Shown piece after piece: positions 29,292 through 39,270 of a DNA stretch of 64,000 nt (its first letter is position 1; each line of letters starts with the position of its first letter). The notes below the pieces were generated by a model. That model was not told the DNA's origin. It made no database searches and was given only the letters and a program-made list of their open reading frames with translations. Position numbers and translations under genes: made by a program. The DNA is from Nocardiopsis coralli (GTDB lineage: Bacteria > Actinomycetota > Actinomycetes > Streptosporangiales > Streptosporangiaceae), in NCBI RefSeq assembly GCF_014892575.1, contig NZ_JADBGI010000024.1, positions 38,471-102,470 of the forward strand. Reading direction: 5' to 3'.

Positions 29292-29387
29292 GTGCGTGTT
29301 CCCGGCGGGTGCGGCTCGGCGGGTTCAGGTCGCCGACTCAGGGCGCGGGCTTCGGGCCGCAGGCCTCAGGGCGCAGGAGGCCGGGAC

Positions 29388-30665
29388 TCAGGTGCCCAGG
29401 CGCACCGGGAGTTCCTCCAGACGCAGCGCGGCCGGCACGACCTGCCTCCGCGGGGGACGCCCGGGCACCAGGGACAGGTCCGGGTAGGCCGACAGCAGGG
29501 CGTCGAAGGCCACCTCGCCCTCCGTGCGTGCCAGGGCGGCCCCCAGGCAGTAGTGCATGCCGTGGCTGAACGCCTGGTGCGCCTCGCCCGGCCGGCCGTG
29601 GTGCCTGGTGATGTCGAAGCGGTAGGGGTCCTCGTGCACGTCCGGGTCGCGGTTGGCCCCGGCGATGACGGCGATGACGGCCGTCCCCGCGGCGATCTCC
29701 GTTCCGCCGATCTCGAGGGGTTCGGCGGCGTAACGCGGGCGGGTCAGCAGCGCCGTGCCGCCTTCGCGCAGCATCTCGTGCACGGCCGCGGGCATGAGGT
29801 CCCGGTCCGAGCGGAGCATCTCCCACTGCTCGGGGTGCTCGAGCAGGGCCCGGGTCCCGTTGCCGATGAGGTGGGCCGTGGTCTCGTACCCGGCGATGAT
29901 CAGGGTGAAGACCAGGGTGATGAGCTCGCTCTCGGTGAGGCGGTCTCCGTCCTCGTCGCGGGTCCGGACCAGGGCGCCCAACAGGTCGTCGTGCTCGGTC
30001 TCGCGGCGCTCGGCGATCATGTGCCGGGCGTGCTCGACGGCCGCGCCCATGGCGTCGTTGAGCTGTGAGGGGTCGCTCCGGTCGAAGCCGACCAGCTGGT
30101 CGCTCCATGCCCGCCAGCGGGCCCGGTCCGTGGTCGGGACCCCCACCAGGTCGCCGATGACCGTGATCGGCAGCGGGTAGGCGAAGTGCGCGAGGAGGTC
30201 GACCGTTCCGTCGGCCTCGGCGTGTTCGGGCAGAGCCGCCAGGAGCTCCTCGGCGGCCCGGCGGATGCGGGGGCGCAGCTCGTTCACCCTGCGGACGGTG
30301 AAGGTGCGCGAGACGAGCTTGCGCAGGCGCACGTGGTCGACGCCGTCCTTGTCGAGGATGGTGTCGGTCAGGTAGGAGACCAGGTCCGCACGCACCCCCA
30401 TCATGCGCATCATCTCCGCCCGCCGGTTCTCGGTGTCCCCGCCGGGAACGTTGTCGGGGTCGACGACGAACCTGCGGTCGGAGAGCACCGCCTGCACCTC
30501 CTCGTCGCCGGCCACGAGCAGCACCTCGGACGTGTCGAGGAACCGGCCCCGGACGACGCGTCCCGCCGAACGGATGCGTTCGATCGTGCGGAAGGGGTCC
30601 TCGGCGAACTCGGGGTCGGTCAGGTCGATGGGGTCGTGCGTGGTCTGTGGCCGGGTGGCGGTCAT
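29388..30665 (-). CDS. Cytochrome P450 monooxygenase
   Basis: A 425-residue soluble bacterial P450. The heme-thiolate loop FSHGMHYCLG has the proximal Cys at about residue 373. The oxygen-binding I helix reads IIAGYETTAH, and the K-helix ExxR is EMLR. DPEFAEDPFRTIERIRSAG and DHVRLRKLVSRTFTVRRV (helix C region) fit the CYP105/CYP107-like actinomycete group. It needs a ferredoxin and reductase, neither encoded nearby. It is 13 bases after the TetR gene on the same strand, so the two form an operon behind a long dyad. Substrate is unknown; no biosynthetic genes flank it, so a xenobiotic or scavenging role is possible. Confidence 0.92.
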   Translation of the reverse strand: MTATRPQTTHDPIDLTDPEFAEDPFRTIERIRSAGRVVRGRFLDTSEVLLVAGDEEVQAVLSDRRFVVDPDNVPGGDTENRRAEMMRMMGVRADLVSYLTDTILDKDGVDHVRLRKLVSRTFTVRRVNELRPRIRRAAEELLAALPEHAEADGTVDLLAHFAYPLPITVIGDLVGVPTTDRARWRAWSDQLVGFDRSDPSQLNDAMGAAVEHARHMIAERRETEHDDLLGALVRTRDEDGDRLTESELITLVFTLIIAGYETTAHLIGNGTRALLEHPEQWEMLRSDRDLMPAAVHEMLREGGTALLTRPRYAAEPLEIGGTEIAAGTAVIAVIAGANRDPDVHEDPYRFDITRHHGRPGEAHQAFSHGMHYCLGAALARTEGEVAFDALLSAYPDLSLVPGRPPRRQVVPAALRLEELPVRLGT

Positions 30666-30678
30666 GGCCCCTCCAGGG

Positions 30679-31422
30679 TCATTCGCGTCGGACGTTGCGG
30701 TAGCGGTCGATCTCGGCCCGGACCCGCTGGACCGTGTTGTCGAACAGGCCCACGACCTGCGGCCAGGCGGTGCTCAGGGCTTCGGGGTCGTCGGTCTCGC
30801 CCAGGGATCGGCTCAGGGCGTCGGCGGCCAGTTGTGTGCGGCGCTCCCTCGTGGGCACGTTGCGCCCCTGGCTCTCGAGCAGGGGCGGGTACATGAGGAA
30901 GCCGGTGATGGTCGTGCCGAAGATGTGGAACAGCTCTTCGCGGGCCAGGTCGGTGCGTACCAGGCCGTGCTCGCGCAGCAGGTGGAAGTAGGCCTCGAGG
31001 TCGTTCAGGCGCTGATCCGTGACCTCTCCTCCCTCGGCGGCGGCGGTCTCGCTGACCGTGCCGAGCATCCCCGTGTCGGCCATGAAGACCTTCTGCAGTA
31101 GCGGGGAGTCCCCGAACGCTTCCAGGGAGGTCGCCCCGACCCTGCTCGGCAGGATCTGGACGGGATCTTCCCCCATCACCCTGACGATGCGCGCCGCGGT
31201 CTCGGCCTGGGTGCGCATGAGCACCACCAGGAACAGCACCTCCTTGGTGGGGAAGTGCAGGTAGACCGTTCCCTTGCCGACCCCTGCCCGGCGTGCGACG
31301 TCCTCGATGGTGATCTTGGCCGGACCCAGCACGACCATCAGGTCGGCGGCGGCGTCGAGGATGCGGTCGGCACGTTCGGCACGGGCCTGCGGTGAACGTC
31401 GGGAACGGGCGGACTGGACCAC
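30679..31422 (-). CDS. TetR-family transcriptional regulator
   Basis: A 247-residue regulator. The N-terminal helix-turn-helix covers residues about 14-62: RADRILDAAADLMVVLG, then ITIEDVARRAGVGKGTVYLH and FPTKEVL, the classic TetR signature. The C-terminal helices would bind a ligand; they are not of a recognised subclass. Being first in the operon with the P450, and preceded by a 43-bp perfect-armed dyad 89 bases upstream, it most likely represses itself and the P450 until a substrate-like ligand binds. The start at MVQSARSRRS leaves a basic N-terminal arm. Confidence 0.9.
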   Translation of the reverse strand: MVQSARSRRSPQARAERADRILDAAADLMVVLGPAKITIEDVARRAGVGKGTVYLHFPTKEVLFLVVLMRTQAETAARIVRVMGEDPVQILPSRVGATSLEAFGDSPLLQKVFMADTGMLGTVSETAAAEGGEVTDQRLNDLEAYFHLLREHGLVRTDLAREELFHIFGTTITGFLMYPPLLESQGRNVPTRERRTQLAADALSRSLGETDDPEALSTAWPQVVGLFDNTVQRVRAEIDRYRNVRRE

Positions 31423-31510
31423 GCGGTGCTCCTGTGGGTCGGTGGGGCGCGGAAGCGCTGCGGCCTCCGCGGTGTGCAGCGTTGACGACCATATCGCCGC
31501 ACCCCCTTCC

Positions 31511-31553
31511 CGTGACTTCGTGACCAGATTTCAAAGTTGGTCACGAAGTCACG
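31511..31553. promoter_or_regulatory. Long dyad, probable operator of the TetR-P450 operon
   Basis: Arms of 16 bp (31511-31526 and 31538-31553) are perfectly complementary around an 11-nt AT-rich centre. Each arm contains a GTGAC-TTC-GTGAC direct repeat, so the site carries four GTGAC/GTCAC pentamers, enough for two TetR dimers. It lies 89 bases upstream of the TetR start. The flank up to the miaA stop (31554-31773) shows nothing further. Confidence 0.75.
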
Positions 31554-31773
31554 ATAAGCGGAGGCGGGGGTCCGCGGCAAGGGGAGCGGTGGTGATGGCC
31601 GGGGGCGGCCAGGTCGGAGGGGAGCTGGTGGGGGCGGAGGCGCTGGTGGGTCGGGGCGCACAACGACGGAGCCGTCTTGGCGGAGGAAGGGGCGCTGGTG
31701 GGGGTGGAACGACGGAGCGCCGCACCCCGGGGCGGGATACGGCGCTCCTGTGGTCGAGGGGTGGGGCGGGCGG

Positions 31774-32778
<1,005 letters not shown>

Positions 32779-32943
32779 GGCCCCAGCGTAGCCATGCCGA
32801 CACACTCCCCGCTGCGGGGTCGGCCACACGGGGTCACCGGGGGCGGTGACGGAGGGGCCTGTTGCCGGGCGGGGCGTTCCCCGGGCAGGGCCGTCGGCTT
32901 CGGGTGTGCGCCGGGGTGTGGGGCTCGGTGGGTGGGGGTTGTG

Positions 32944-32989
32944 CGCTCCCCCACGGGCACTCGCTAGGGCTCGCGCCCGAGGCGGAGCG
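32944..32989 (+). repeat. 46-bp hairpin element, copy A
   Basis: Arm 17, loop 12 (TCGCTAGGGCTC), arm 17. The right arm is identical to copies B-E; the left arm has an extra mismatch (CCCCC for CCGCC). Confidence 0.8.
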
Positions 32990-33122
32990 TTTCTGGGGGC
33001 GAGCATTCGCGAGGGGGCGGGGCGTCGCCTGGGTGGCGCTGAGTGGTGAGGGGGCGTCTCTTGTGTGGCGGCGTGCCTGAGGGCTTGCTGGCGGGTGAAC
33101 GTTTGCGGGGGTGTGGGCTTTG

Positions 33123-33168
33123 CGCTCCGCCACGGGCACTCACCAGCGTTCGCGCCCGAGGCGGAGCG
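33123..33168 (+). repeat. 46-bp hairpin element, copy B
   Basis: Same 17-12-17 architecture and arms as copy C but with a changed loop (TCACCAGCGTTC). Arms pair at 15 of 17 positions. Confidence 0.8.
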
Positions 33169-33317
33169 TTCCTGTGTGGCGGTGTGTGGTTGGGGCGGAG
33201 CGTCCTGGGGTGGTGCTGGCGCGTGATCTAAGGCGTTCCTGGGGTGCGGGTGGGTGAAGGGGTGGTGGGTGTCTGGGGTTGCTGTGGAGGTGCGGGTTGG
33301 TGGGGGTGCGGGTTTTG

Positions 33318-33363
33318 CGCTCCGCCACGGGCACTCGCTAGGGCTCGCGCCCGAGGCGGAGCG
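33318..33363 (+). repeat. 46-bp hairpin element, copy C
   Basis: CGCTCCGCCACGGGCAC, loop TCGCTAGGGCTC, GCGCCCGAGGCGGAGCG; 15 of 17 arm positions pair. It lies inside the first 229-bp unit. Confidence 0.85.
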
Positions 33364-33546
33364 TTCCTGTGGTGGCGGCGTGCGGGAGGCGAAGCGCTCC
33401 TGTGGTGGCGGTGTGCGGTTGGGGTGGAGCGTCCTGGGGTGGTGCTGGCGCGTGATCTAAGGCGTTCCTGGGGTGCGGGTGGGTGAAGGGGTTGTGGGTG
33501 TCTGGGGTTGCTGTGGAGGTGCGGGTTGGTGGGGGTGCGGGTTTTG

Positions 33547-33592
33547 CGCTCCGCCACGGGCACTCGCTAGGGCTCGCGCCCGAGGCGGAGCG
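33547..33592 (+). repeat. 46-bp hairpin element, copy D
   Basis: Identical to copy C, exactly 229 bases downstream, inside the second tandem unit. Confidence 0.85.
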
Positions 33593-33775
33593 TTCCTGTG
33601 GTGGCGGCGTGCGGGAGGCGAAGCGCTCTTGTGGTGGCGGTGTGCGGTTGGGGTGGAGCGTCCTGGGGTGGTGCTGGCGCGTGATCTAAGGCGTTCCTGG
33701 GGTGCGGGTGGGTGAAGGGGGGGTGGGTGTCTGGGGTTGCTGTGGAGGTGCGGGTTGGGGGGGGTGCGGGTTTTG

Positions 33776-33821
33776 CGCTCCGCCACGGGCACTCGCTAGG
33801 GCTCGCGCCCGAGGCGGAGCG
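33776..33821 (+). repeat. 46-bp hairpin element, copy E
   Basis: Identical to copy C, 229 bases after copy D. A further right arm without its left arm follows at 33835-33855. Confidence 0.85.
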
Positions 33822-34054
33822 TTCTGATGGTGGCGCTCGCGCCCGAGGCGGAGCGTTTCTTGGGGGCGGTGCGCAGTTGGGGTGGAGCGTCCTGTGGTGG
33901 CGGTGTGCGGTTAGGGCGAAGCGTTTCCTGGGTGGCCGGTGAGTGGTGAGGGCGGGGCGTTGTGGGGGTGTCCTTGCGCGGGAGGCGGAGCGTCCCGGTG
34001 GTGCCGGTTCCTGGGCGAACCAGGGGACCCGACGTGCGCCCTAGTATTGAAGGC

Positions 34055-34870
34055 ATGCGATTCGCCAAGGGCCACGGAACAGAGAACGACTTCGTGATCC
34101 TCCCCGACCCCGACGGGGAGCTGGAACTCACGGAGGAGACCGTCCGTCTGCTGTGCGACCGACGCGCCGGCCTGGGCGCGGACGGGATCCTGCGCGTGGT
34201 GCGCACCAACGCCCTGGGCGAGGCACTGGCACCGGCCGCACGCACGGGCGAGCGTCCCCAGTGGTTCATGGACTACCGCAACGCCGACGGCTCGGTCGCC
34301 GAGATGTGCGGCAACGGGGTCCGGGTCTTCGCGCGCTACCTCCTGCACGCCGGCCTGGTCTCCGAGGACCGCTTCGAGGTCGGCACCCGCGACGGGGCCA
34401 AGCAGGTCTCGATCGAGGAGGACGGCCAGGTCACGGCCGACATGGGCCGCGTCGAGATGCAGGGTTCCTCCTCGGCGAAGCTGGCCCGCCAGGCGGTGCA
34501 CGGCGCCCAGATCTCGGTCGGCAACCCCCACCTGGCGTGCGAGGTGACCGGTCCGGTCGCCGACGTGGACCTGAGCGAACCGCCCGTCCTGGACTCCGAG
34601 GCGTTCCCCGAGGGCGCCAACGTCGAGGTCTACGCCCGGACCGGCCCCGGATCCCTGGAGATGCGGGTCTTCGAACGCGGTTCCGGCGAGACCCGTTCCT
34701 GCGGCACCGGCATCGTGGCCGCCGCGTCCGCCGCCACCCCCAGCGGGGAGAGCGCGACGTGGAAGGTGCGAGTGCCCGGCGGCGAGTGCACCGTCCTGCT
34801 CGACGCCTCCGGCGCACGGCTGCGCGGCCCCGCGGTCATCGTCGCCGAGGGCGAGACCTACCTGGCCTGA
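34055..34870 (+). CDS. dapF: Diaminopimelate epimerase
   Basis: A 271-residue PLP-independent epimerase converting LL- to meso-diaminopimelate, for lysine and peptidoglycan synthesis. Both catalytic cysteines are present: C85 in AEMCGNGVRVFARYL and C216 in ETRSCGTGI. KGHGTENDFVILPDPDG at the N-terminus and the two-fold repeated fold fit the family; VGNPHLACEV precedes the second half. The ATG at 34055 follows TTGAAGGC; an earlier in-frame start at 33962 extends into the repeat region and is rejected. It is divergent from miaA and convergent with glcF (56-bp gap). Confidence 0.95.
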   Translation: MRFAKGHGTENDFVILPDPDGELELTEETVRLLCDRRAGLGADGILRVVRTNALGEALAPAARTGERPQWFMDYRNADGSVAEMCGNGVRVFARYLLHAGLVSEDRFEVGTRDGAKQVSIEEDGQVTADMGRVEMQGSSSAKLARQAVHGAQISVGNPHLACEVTGPVADVDLSEPPVLDSEAFPEGANVEVYARTGPGSLEMRVFERGSGETRSCGTGIVAAASAATPSGESATWKVRVPGGECTVLLDASGARLRGPAVIVAEGETYLA

Positions 34871-34926
34871 CCCCCGGCTCCGACACCGGCCCCGGCCGGG
34901 CGGGGGCTGAGCAGTCACCCGGCCCG

Positions 34927-36243
34927 CTACGGGCCCAGCAGCACCTCGGTACCCAGACCGCGCAACGACGCGTCCAGCACACGCGCGGTGTGGGCCACCG
35001 GCATCGGCGTCCCCGCGCGTTCCAGGGCCGAACCGATCTGCATCGAACACCCCGGGTTGCCCGAGACCAGCACCTGCGCCCCCGTGGCCGCCGCGTCCTG
35101 GCCCTTGCGGTCGCCCAGCTCCGCGGCCGGCTCCGGGTTGAACAGGTTGTACACCCCCGCCGACCCGCAGCAGATCTCCTTGTTCGGGAGGTCGGAGACG
35201 GTCAGCTCGGGGATCCGCGCCAACAGTTCCCGCGGCGCCGACGTCACCCCCTGGCCGTGCGACAGGTGGCAGGCGTCGTGGTAGGCCGCGTGCACCGGCA
35301 GCGGGTGGCGTTCGGCCTGCGGCCCCAGGTCGGCCAGGAACTCGGTGAGGTCGACGACCTTCTCCGAGGCCGCACGGGCACGGCGCACCCACGCCGGGTC
35401 GGCACCGGCCTCCTCCAGGGTCCGGTCCATGTGCTTCATGCTCGACCCGCACCCGGCCGAGTTCACCACGACGCGCTCCACATCGGCGCGTTCGAAGACC
35501 TCCACGAGGGCGCGCGTGAACCGGGCCGCTTCGTCCAGGCGCCCCGAGTGGCCGGACAGCGCCCCGCAGCAGCCCTGGGAACGCGGGATCACCACGTCGC
35601 ATCCCTCCAACGCCAGGATCCGGGCCGTGGCCGTGTTGACCTCGGGGAAGAACGCCCCCTGCACGCACCCCACGAGCATGCCCACCCGCGCCCGGCGGCT
35701 GCCCACAGCGGGCACGAACTCCGGCAGGGGCGGCGGAGGTGACGACAGCGGCGGGGCGATGCGTTCCATCGTCGCGAGGGTGGGGGAGATGCGGTCCAGC
35801 ACCCCGCTCTTGCGCAGCGCCCGGCCCACACCCGTGGCCTGGTAGGCGCGCAAGGGTCCCCGCATCATCCGGAGCCGGGCGCGGTACGGGAACAGCGAGA
35901 AGACCGCGCCCCGCAGCGCACGCTCGGGCACGGGGCGTTCGTGCTGCTCCTCGACCTTGTGGCGCGTGTGGTCGATCAGCGCGTCGTAGGCCACCCCCGA
36001 CGGGCACGCGGACACACACGCCAGGCAACCCAGGCAGTTGTCGAAGTGGCCGACCGCCGCCTGGGTGAGGACGTCGTCCTCGTGCATCTGCTCCATGAGG
36101 TGGATCCGGCCGCGCGGGGAGTCCATCTCCTGCCCCCACAGCACGTGGGTCGGGCACGTGGGGAGGCAGAACCCGCAGTGCACGCAGTCGTCGAGGAGCT
36201 CGCTGAAACGCTGGTCGGTGTCACCGGAGATCGGCTCGGTCAT
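34927..36243 (-). CDS. glcF: Glycolate oxidase iron-sulfur subunit GlcF
   Basis: A 438-residue electron-transfer subunit. Two [4Fe-4S] motifs occur near the N-terminus (CVHCGFCLPTCP and CLGCLACVSACP). Two CCG domains follow, marked by SQGCCGALSGHSGR with NSAGCGSSMKH, and YHDACHLSHGQG with KEICCGSAGVY. With GlcD and GlcE it forms membrane-associated glycolate dehydrogenase, which oxidises glycolate to glyoxylate and passes electrons to the respiratory chain. Start at MTEPISGD; the frame continues upstream as a Pro-rich shadow. It is the last gene of the leftward glcD-glcE-glcF cluster, 232 bp after glcE; nothing was recognised in that gap. Confidence 0.9.
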   Translation of the reverse strand: MTEPISGDTDQRFSELLDDCVHCGFCLPTCPTHVLWGQEMDSPRGRIHLMEQMHEDDVLTQAAVGHFDNCLGCLACVSACPSGVAYDALIDHTRHKVEEQHERPVPERALRGAVFSLFPYRARLRMMRGPLRAYQATGVGRALRKSGVLDRISPTLATMERIAPPLSSPPPPLPEFVPAVGSRRARVGMLVGCVQGAFFPEVNTATARILALEGCDVVIPRSQGCCGALSGHSGRLDEAARFTRALVEVFERADVERVVVNSAGCGSSMKHMDRTLEEAGADPAWVRRARAASEKVVDLTEFLADLGPQAERHPLPVHAAYHDACHLSHGQGVTSAPRELLARIPELTVSDLPNKEICCGSAGVYNLFNPEPAAELGDRKGQDAAATGAQVLVSGNPGCSMQIGSALERAGTPMPVAHTARVLDASLRGLGTEVLLGP

Positions 36244-36475
36244 GTGGGCTCCCTCGTCGGGTGGGGCTCGCTCGGGGCTCGGGTCAGGGCTCGGATCGGG
36301 GCACGTGGACCGTTGTTGTGTGGCGGTCCCGCCCGGGTGCTCAGGGCGCCGGGGGCGGGAGGGGACCATGGAACGGGTGCGTACGTCGGACGCCGGGGAG
36401 AGGGCGGTCCCCCGGCCCCTGCCGGTGACGGGTGGGACCGAGGCAGGCGGGGCCCGGCCCCGACCGCACCCGGGC

Positions 36476-37669
36476 TCATGTCCCGCCGGGCCCGCGTCCG
36501 GGCGCGAACCGGTGGTCGGGGTCGAAGGAGTCCTTGACCGCGCGCATCAACGCCAGGCCGGGCACCTCGCCCCATCGGTCCACCGCCTCGTCCGTCCCCG
36601 GATCGGCGCGGACCAGGGTCGCCGCCCACTCCGGGCGTGCGCGCGCCTCCTCCAGCACCGACGCCACCTCCGCGGGCGGGGTCCCCTCCGGCCAGGACAG
36701 GTGCAGCGCGCCCCGCGGTGCACACCCCTCCACCCCGACACGGCGGCCCAGCAGCGCGGCGGCCTCCACCGACTCCGCGGGCGGGACCGACAGCCACGCC
36801 AGCGGACCGGATGTGGGCCGCAGCCCCCACCCCGACGGCAGGCCCTCGTGCACCTGCGCGTGCTGACCCATCGCCTGCACGGCCCGGTCGGCGCGCGGGC
36901 GCAGGCCGTCCGGGGTGCCCTCCAGCACCGCCTTCAGGGAGAAGGGGGTTCCGGGGGCTGCGGAGAGCTCCACCGCCGAGGGCACGACCGGGCTCTCCCG
37001 CACCTGAGCCAGCGCCCGCTCGGCCCCGGCACGGTCCTCGAACTCGGCCTCGACCAGGCGCAACGCCGCCGGTTCGGGCTGGAGCCGGAAGGCTACCGAG
37101 GCCACCGCCCCCAGGGTTCCGTGTCCGCCGGTGTGGAGCTTGGCCAGGTCGTAGCCGGCCACGTTCTTGACCACCCGTCCGCCGCTGCGCGCCACCACAC
37201 CGTCCGGGCGCACGACCGTCATCCCGATCACCAGGTCGCGCAGGGCCCCGTGCAGCAGGCGCCGGGGCCCGCTCGCCCCGGTGGCCACCGCCCCGCCGAC
37301 GGTCCCGCCCGCGCGGACGGGGTCGTACGACAGGCGCTGGCCCTCCTTGGCCAGGTGGGCGTACAGGTCGGCGACGGGGGTGCCCGCGCCCACCTCGACG
37401 ACCAGGTCGCCGGGGTCGTGGTCGATCCAGGACAGGCGGGAGGTGTCGACGAGCAGGTCGAGCGAGCGCGGGGGCGGGCCCCAGTCCTGTGCGGTGCCGC
37501 CTCCCCGCAGGGTGACGGCGCGGCCCTCGCCGGCGGCCTCGGTCAGGGTCCGGGAGAGCTCTTCGGTGCTCGACGGTTCGGCGACCCGCGCGGGTGCGAG
37601 TCCGCCGACCGTGTCCTGCGGTGTGCCGTCCCGCACGACCGGGATGGGGGTCCGGGAGGATCCAGCCAT
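36476..37669 (-). CDS. glcE: Glycolate oxidase FAD-binding subunit GlcE
   Basis: A 397-residue FAD-binding (PCMH-type) protein. TLRGGGTAQDWG is the FAD pyrophosphate loop; SYDPVRAGGTVGGAVATGAS, GPRRLLHGALRDLVIGM and GGRVVKNVAGYDLAKLHTG are characteristic of GlcE, which is shorter than GlcD and lacks its C-terminal oxidase domain. It lies 35 bases downstream of glcD and 232 bases before glcF, on the same strand. Reaction: supports glycolate to glyoxylate oxidation as part of the GlcDEF complex. The ATG at MAGSSRTPIPVV is used; the larger open frame upstream overlaps glcD in another frame and is not coding. Confidence 0.9.
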   Translation of the reverse strand: MAGSSRTPIPVVRDGTPQDTVGGLAPARVAEPSSTEELSRTLTEAAGEGRAVTLRGGGTAQDWGPPPRSLDLLVDTSRLSWIDHDPGDLVVEVGAGTPVADLYAHLAKEGQRLSYDPVRAGGTVGGAVATGASGPRRLLHGALRDLVIGMTVVRPDGVVARSGGRVVKNVAGYDLAKLHTGGHGTLGAVASVAFRLQPEPAALRLVEAEFEDRAGAERALAQVRESPVVPSAVELSAAPGTPFSLKAVLEGTPDGLRPRADRAVQAMGQHAQVHEGLPSGWGLRPTSGPLAWLSVPPAESVEAAALLGRRVGVEGCAPRGALHLSWPEGTPPAEVASVLEEARARPEWAATLVRADPGTDEAVDRWGEVPGLALMRAVKDSFDPDHRFAPGRGPGGT

Positions 37670-37704
37670 GTCACGTTCCGTTCCGTGGTCGTCGGTCCGG
37701 CGGG

Positions 37705-39270
37705 TCAGAACTGCTCGGCGTGCCCGGAGGCCACCAGTGGATGCACGTCCCGCTGCACACCCGGCTGTTCCCCGCACAGGCGCGGGGTGGGCAGGAGCTT
37801 CTCGGGGTTGGCGGTGCCGTCCGGGTCGAGGGACCGCCGGAAGAGGTCGAAGGTCTCCAGGTCGTCGGGCCCGTACATGCGCGGCATCTTGCAGGCCTTG
37901 TCCACACCCACGCCGTGCTCGCCGGTGATGGAACCCCCGTGCTCGACACACAGGTCCAGGATCTGCGCGGAGACCTCCTCGGCCCGCTCCCACGCGCCCT
38001 GTTCGGCGTCGTCGAAGAGCACCAGGGGATGCAGGTTCCCGTCGCCCGCGTGGAAGACGTTGGCGACCCGGATGCCGGAGTCGGCGGAGAGCTCGGTGAT
38101 CCGGCGCAGGACCTCGGGCAGGGCGGTACGCGGGACCACGCCGTCCTGGACGATGTAGGCGGGGCTGATGCGGCCCACGGCGGCGAACGCGGACTTGCGG
38201 CCCTTCCAGATGAGCGCGCGTTCCTCGGCGCTGCTGGCCGTGCGGGTCTCGAAGGAACCGGCCTGCGCGCACAGGTGCTCGACCTGCGCGACCTGGGCGT
38301 CGACCTCCTCGGTGGGGCCGTCCAGCTCGACCACCAGGACCGCGGCCGCGCCCTCGGGGTAGTCGCAGGCCACCGCCGCCTCGGCCGCCTCGATCGCGAG
38401 CGCGTCCATCATCTCGATCGCGGAGGGGAGCACGCCCTCGCCGATGATCGAGCTGACCGCGCGCCCGCCGGCGTCCATGCTGTCGAAGGCGGACAGGAGC
38501 GTCACGGTCTTCTCCGGCGTACGGGTCAGGTTCACCACGACGCGGGTGGCCACGCCCAAGGTGCCCTCGGAACCCACGAACGCGCCGATGAGGTCGTACC
38601 CCGGGGCGTCGGCGGCCTTGCCCCCGAGGCGGACCAGGTCGCCGGCGGGGGTGACCACGTCCAGGCCGCGCACGTGGTTGACGGTGAACCCGTACTTGAG
38701 GCAGTGCGCGCCGCCGGAGTTCTCCGCGACGTTGCCGCCCACCGAACACACCTGCTGGCTGGAGGGGTCGGGGGCGTAGTAGTAGCCGTGCGGGGCGGCG
38801 GCGCGGGTGATGTCGAGGTTGGCGACGCCGGGTTCGACGACCGCGCACTCGTTGGCGATGTCGATCTCGAGGATGCGGCGCATGCGGGAGGTGACCAGCA
38901 GGACCCCGTCGGAGTGGGGGAGGGCGCCGGCGGAGAGCCCGGTTCCGGCGCCGCGTGGGACGAAGGGGACGCCGTGTTCGTGGCAGAGGCGGACCACCGC
39001 GGCGACCTGGTCGGCGGAGGTCGGGAGGGCCACGACCCCGGGGACCTCGCGGTGGTGGGTGAGCCCGTCGCTCTCGTAGGTGCGGCGTTGGGAGCGGTCG
39101 GTGAGGAGCCCGTCCTCGCCCAGGATCGCGCGCAGGTGGGGGACGAGGTCGGCCACGGCCGCGGCGCGGGGCGATGCGGTCGCGGGGCGTTGGGCGCTCG
39201 CGGTTCCCGCGTCGTCCGCGGTTGCTGCGCGGCCCGTGTTTCCCGCGTTCTCGTGCTCGGCCAGGGACAT
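37705..39270 (-). CDS. glcD: Glycolate oxidase catalytic subunit GlcD (FAD-linked)
   Basis: A 521-residue FAD-linked oxidase of the lactate/glycolate dehydrogenase type. The FAD domain shows VPRGAGTGLSAGALPHSDGV, SVGGNVAENSGGAHCLKYG and GSEGTLGVATRVVV. The C-terminal substrate domain has VFHAGDGNLHPLV with catalytic His, and SITGEHGVGVDKACKMPRMY. A ~35-residue Ala/Thr-rich N-terminus precedes the conserved part; a later start is possible. It is the first gene of glcDEF. The 689-bp upstream region to malate synthase contains several copies of the 46-bp hairpin. D-lactate dehydrogenase activity is an alternative, but the glcE-glcF neighbours favour glycolate. Confidence 0.92.
   Translation of the reverse strand: MSLAEHENAGNTGRAATADDAGTASAQRPATASPRAAAVADLVPHLRAILGEDGLLTDRSQRRTYESDGLTHHREVPGVVALPTSADQVAAVVRLCHEHGVPFVPRGAGTGLSAGALPHSDGVLLVTSRMRRILEIDIANECAVVEPGVANLDITRAAAPHGYYYAPDPSSQQVCSVGGNVAENSGGAHCLKYGFTVNHVRGLDVVTPAGDLVRLGGKAADAPGYDLIGAFVGSEGTLGVATRVVVNLTRTPEKTVTLLSAFDSMDAGGRAVSSIIGEGVLPSAIEMMDALAIEAAEAAVACDYPEGAAAVLVVELDGPTEEVDAQVAQVEHLCAQAGSFETRTASSAEERALIWKGRKSAFAAVGRISPAYIVQDGVVPRTALPEVLRRITELSADSGIRVANVFHAGDGNLHPLVLFDDAEQGAWERAEEVSAQILDLCVEHGGSITGEHGVGVDKACKMPRMYGPDDLETFDLFRRSLDPDGTANPEKLLPTPRLCGEQPGVQRDVHPLVASGHAEQF

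Larger units (their letters stand above)
33231..33824 (+). repeat. Tandem repeat array, 229-bp unit
   Basis: Two adjacent complete units (33231-33459 and 33460-33688) differ at only about two positions, followed by a partial third unit to about 33824 and preceded by a decayed partial unit from about 33120. Each unit contains one 46-bp hairpin and a run of G-tracts of G-quadruplex type (GGGG, GGG, GGG, GGGG, GGG) starting at 33241, 33470 and 33699. The period is not a multiple of three and each unit contains stops, so it does not encode a repeat protein. The array lies between the divergent miaA and dapF starts. Confidence 0.92.

Noticed and set aside
33228..33792. Two 111-residue minus-strand frames beginning MPVAERKTRTP in the tandem array
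   Set aside because: They are the same 229-bp repeat read twice; the period shifts frame, the composition is Pro/His/Arg-rich, and no ribosome site precedes them.
32944..33855. A CRISPR array between miaA and dapF
   Set aside because: The repeats are inside near-identical 229-bp units rather than separated by unique spacers of constant short length, and no cas genes are present.
36244..36475. A small gene between glcF and glcE
   Set aside because: The only frames are Gly/Arg/Pro-rich and lack a ribosome site or conserved pattern.
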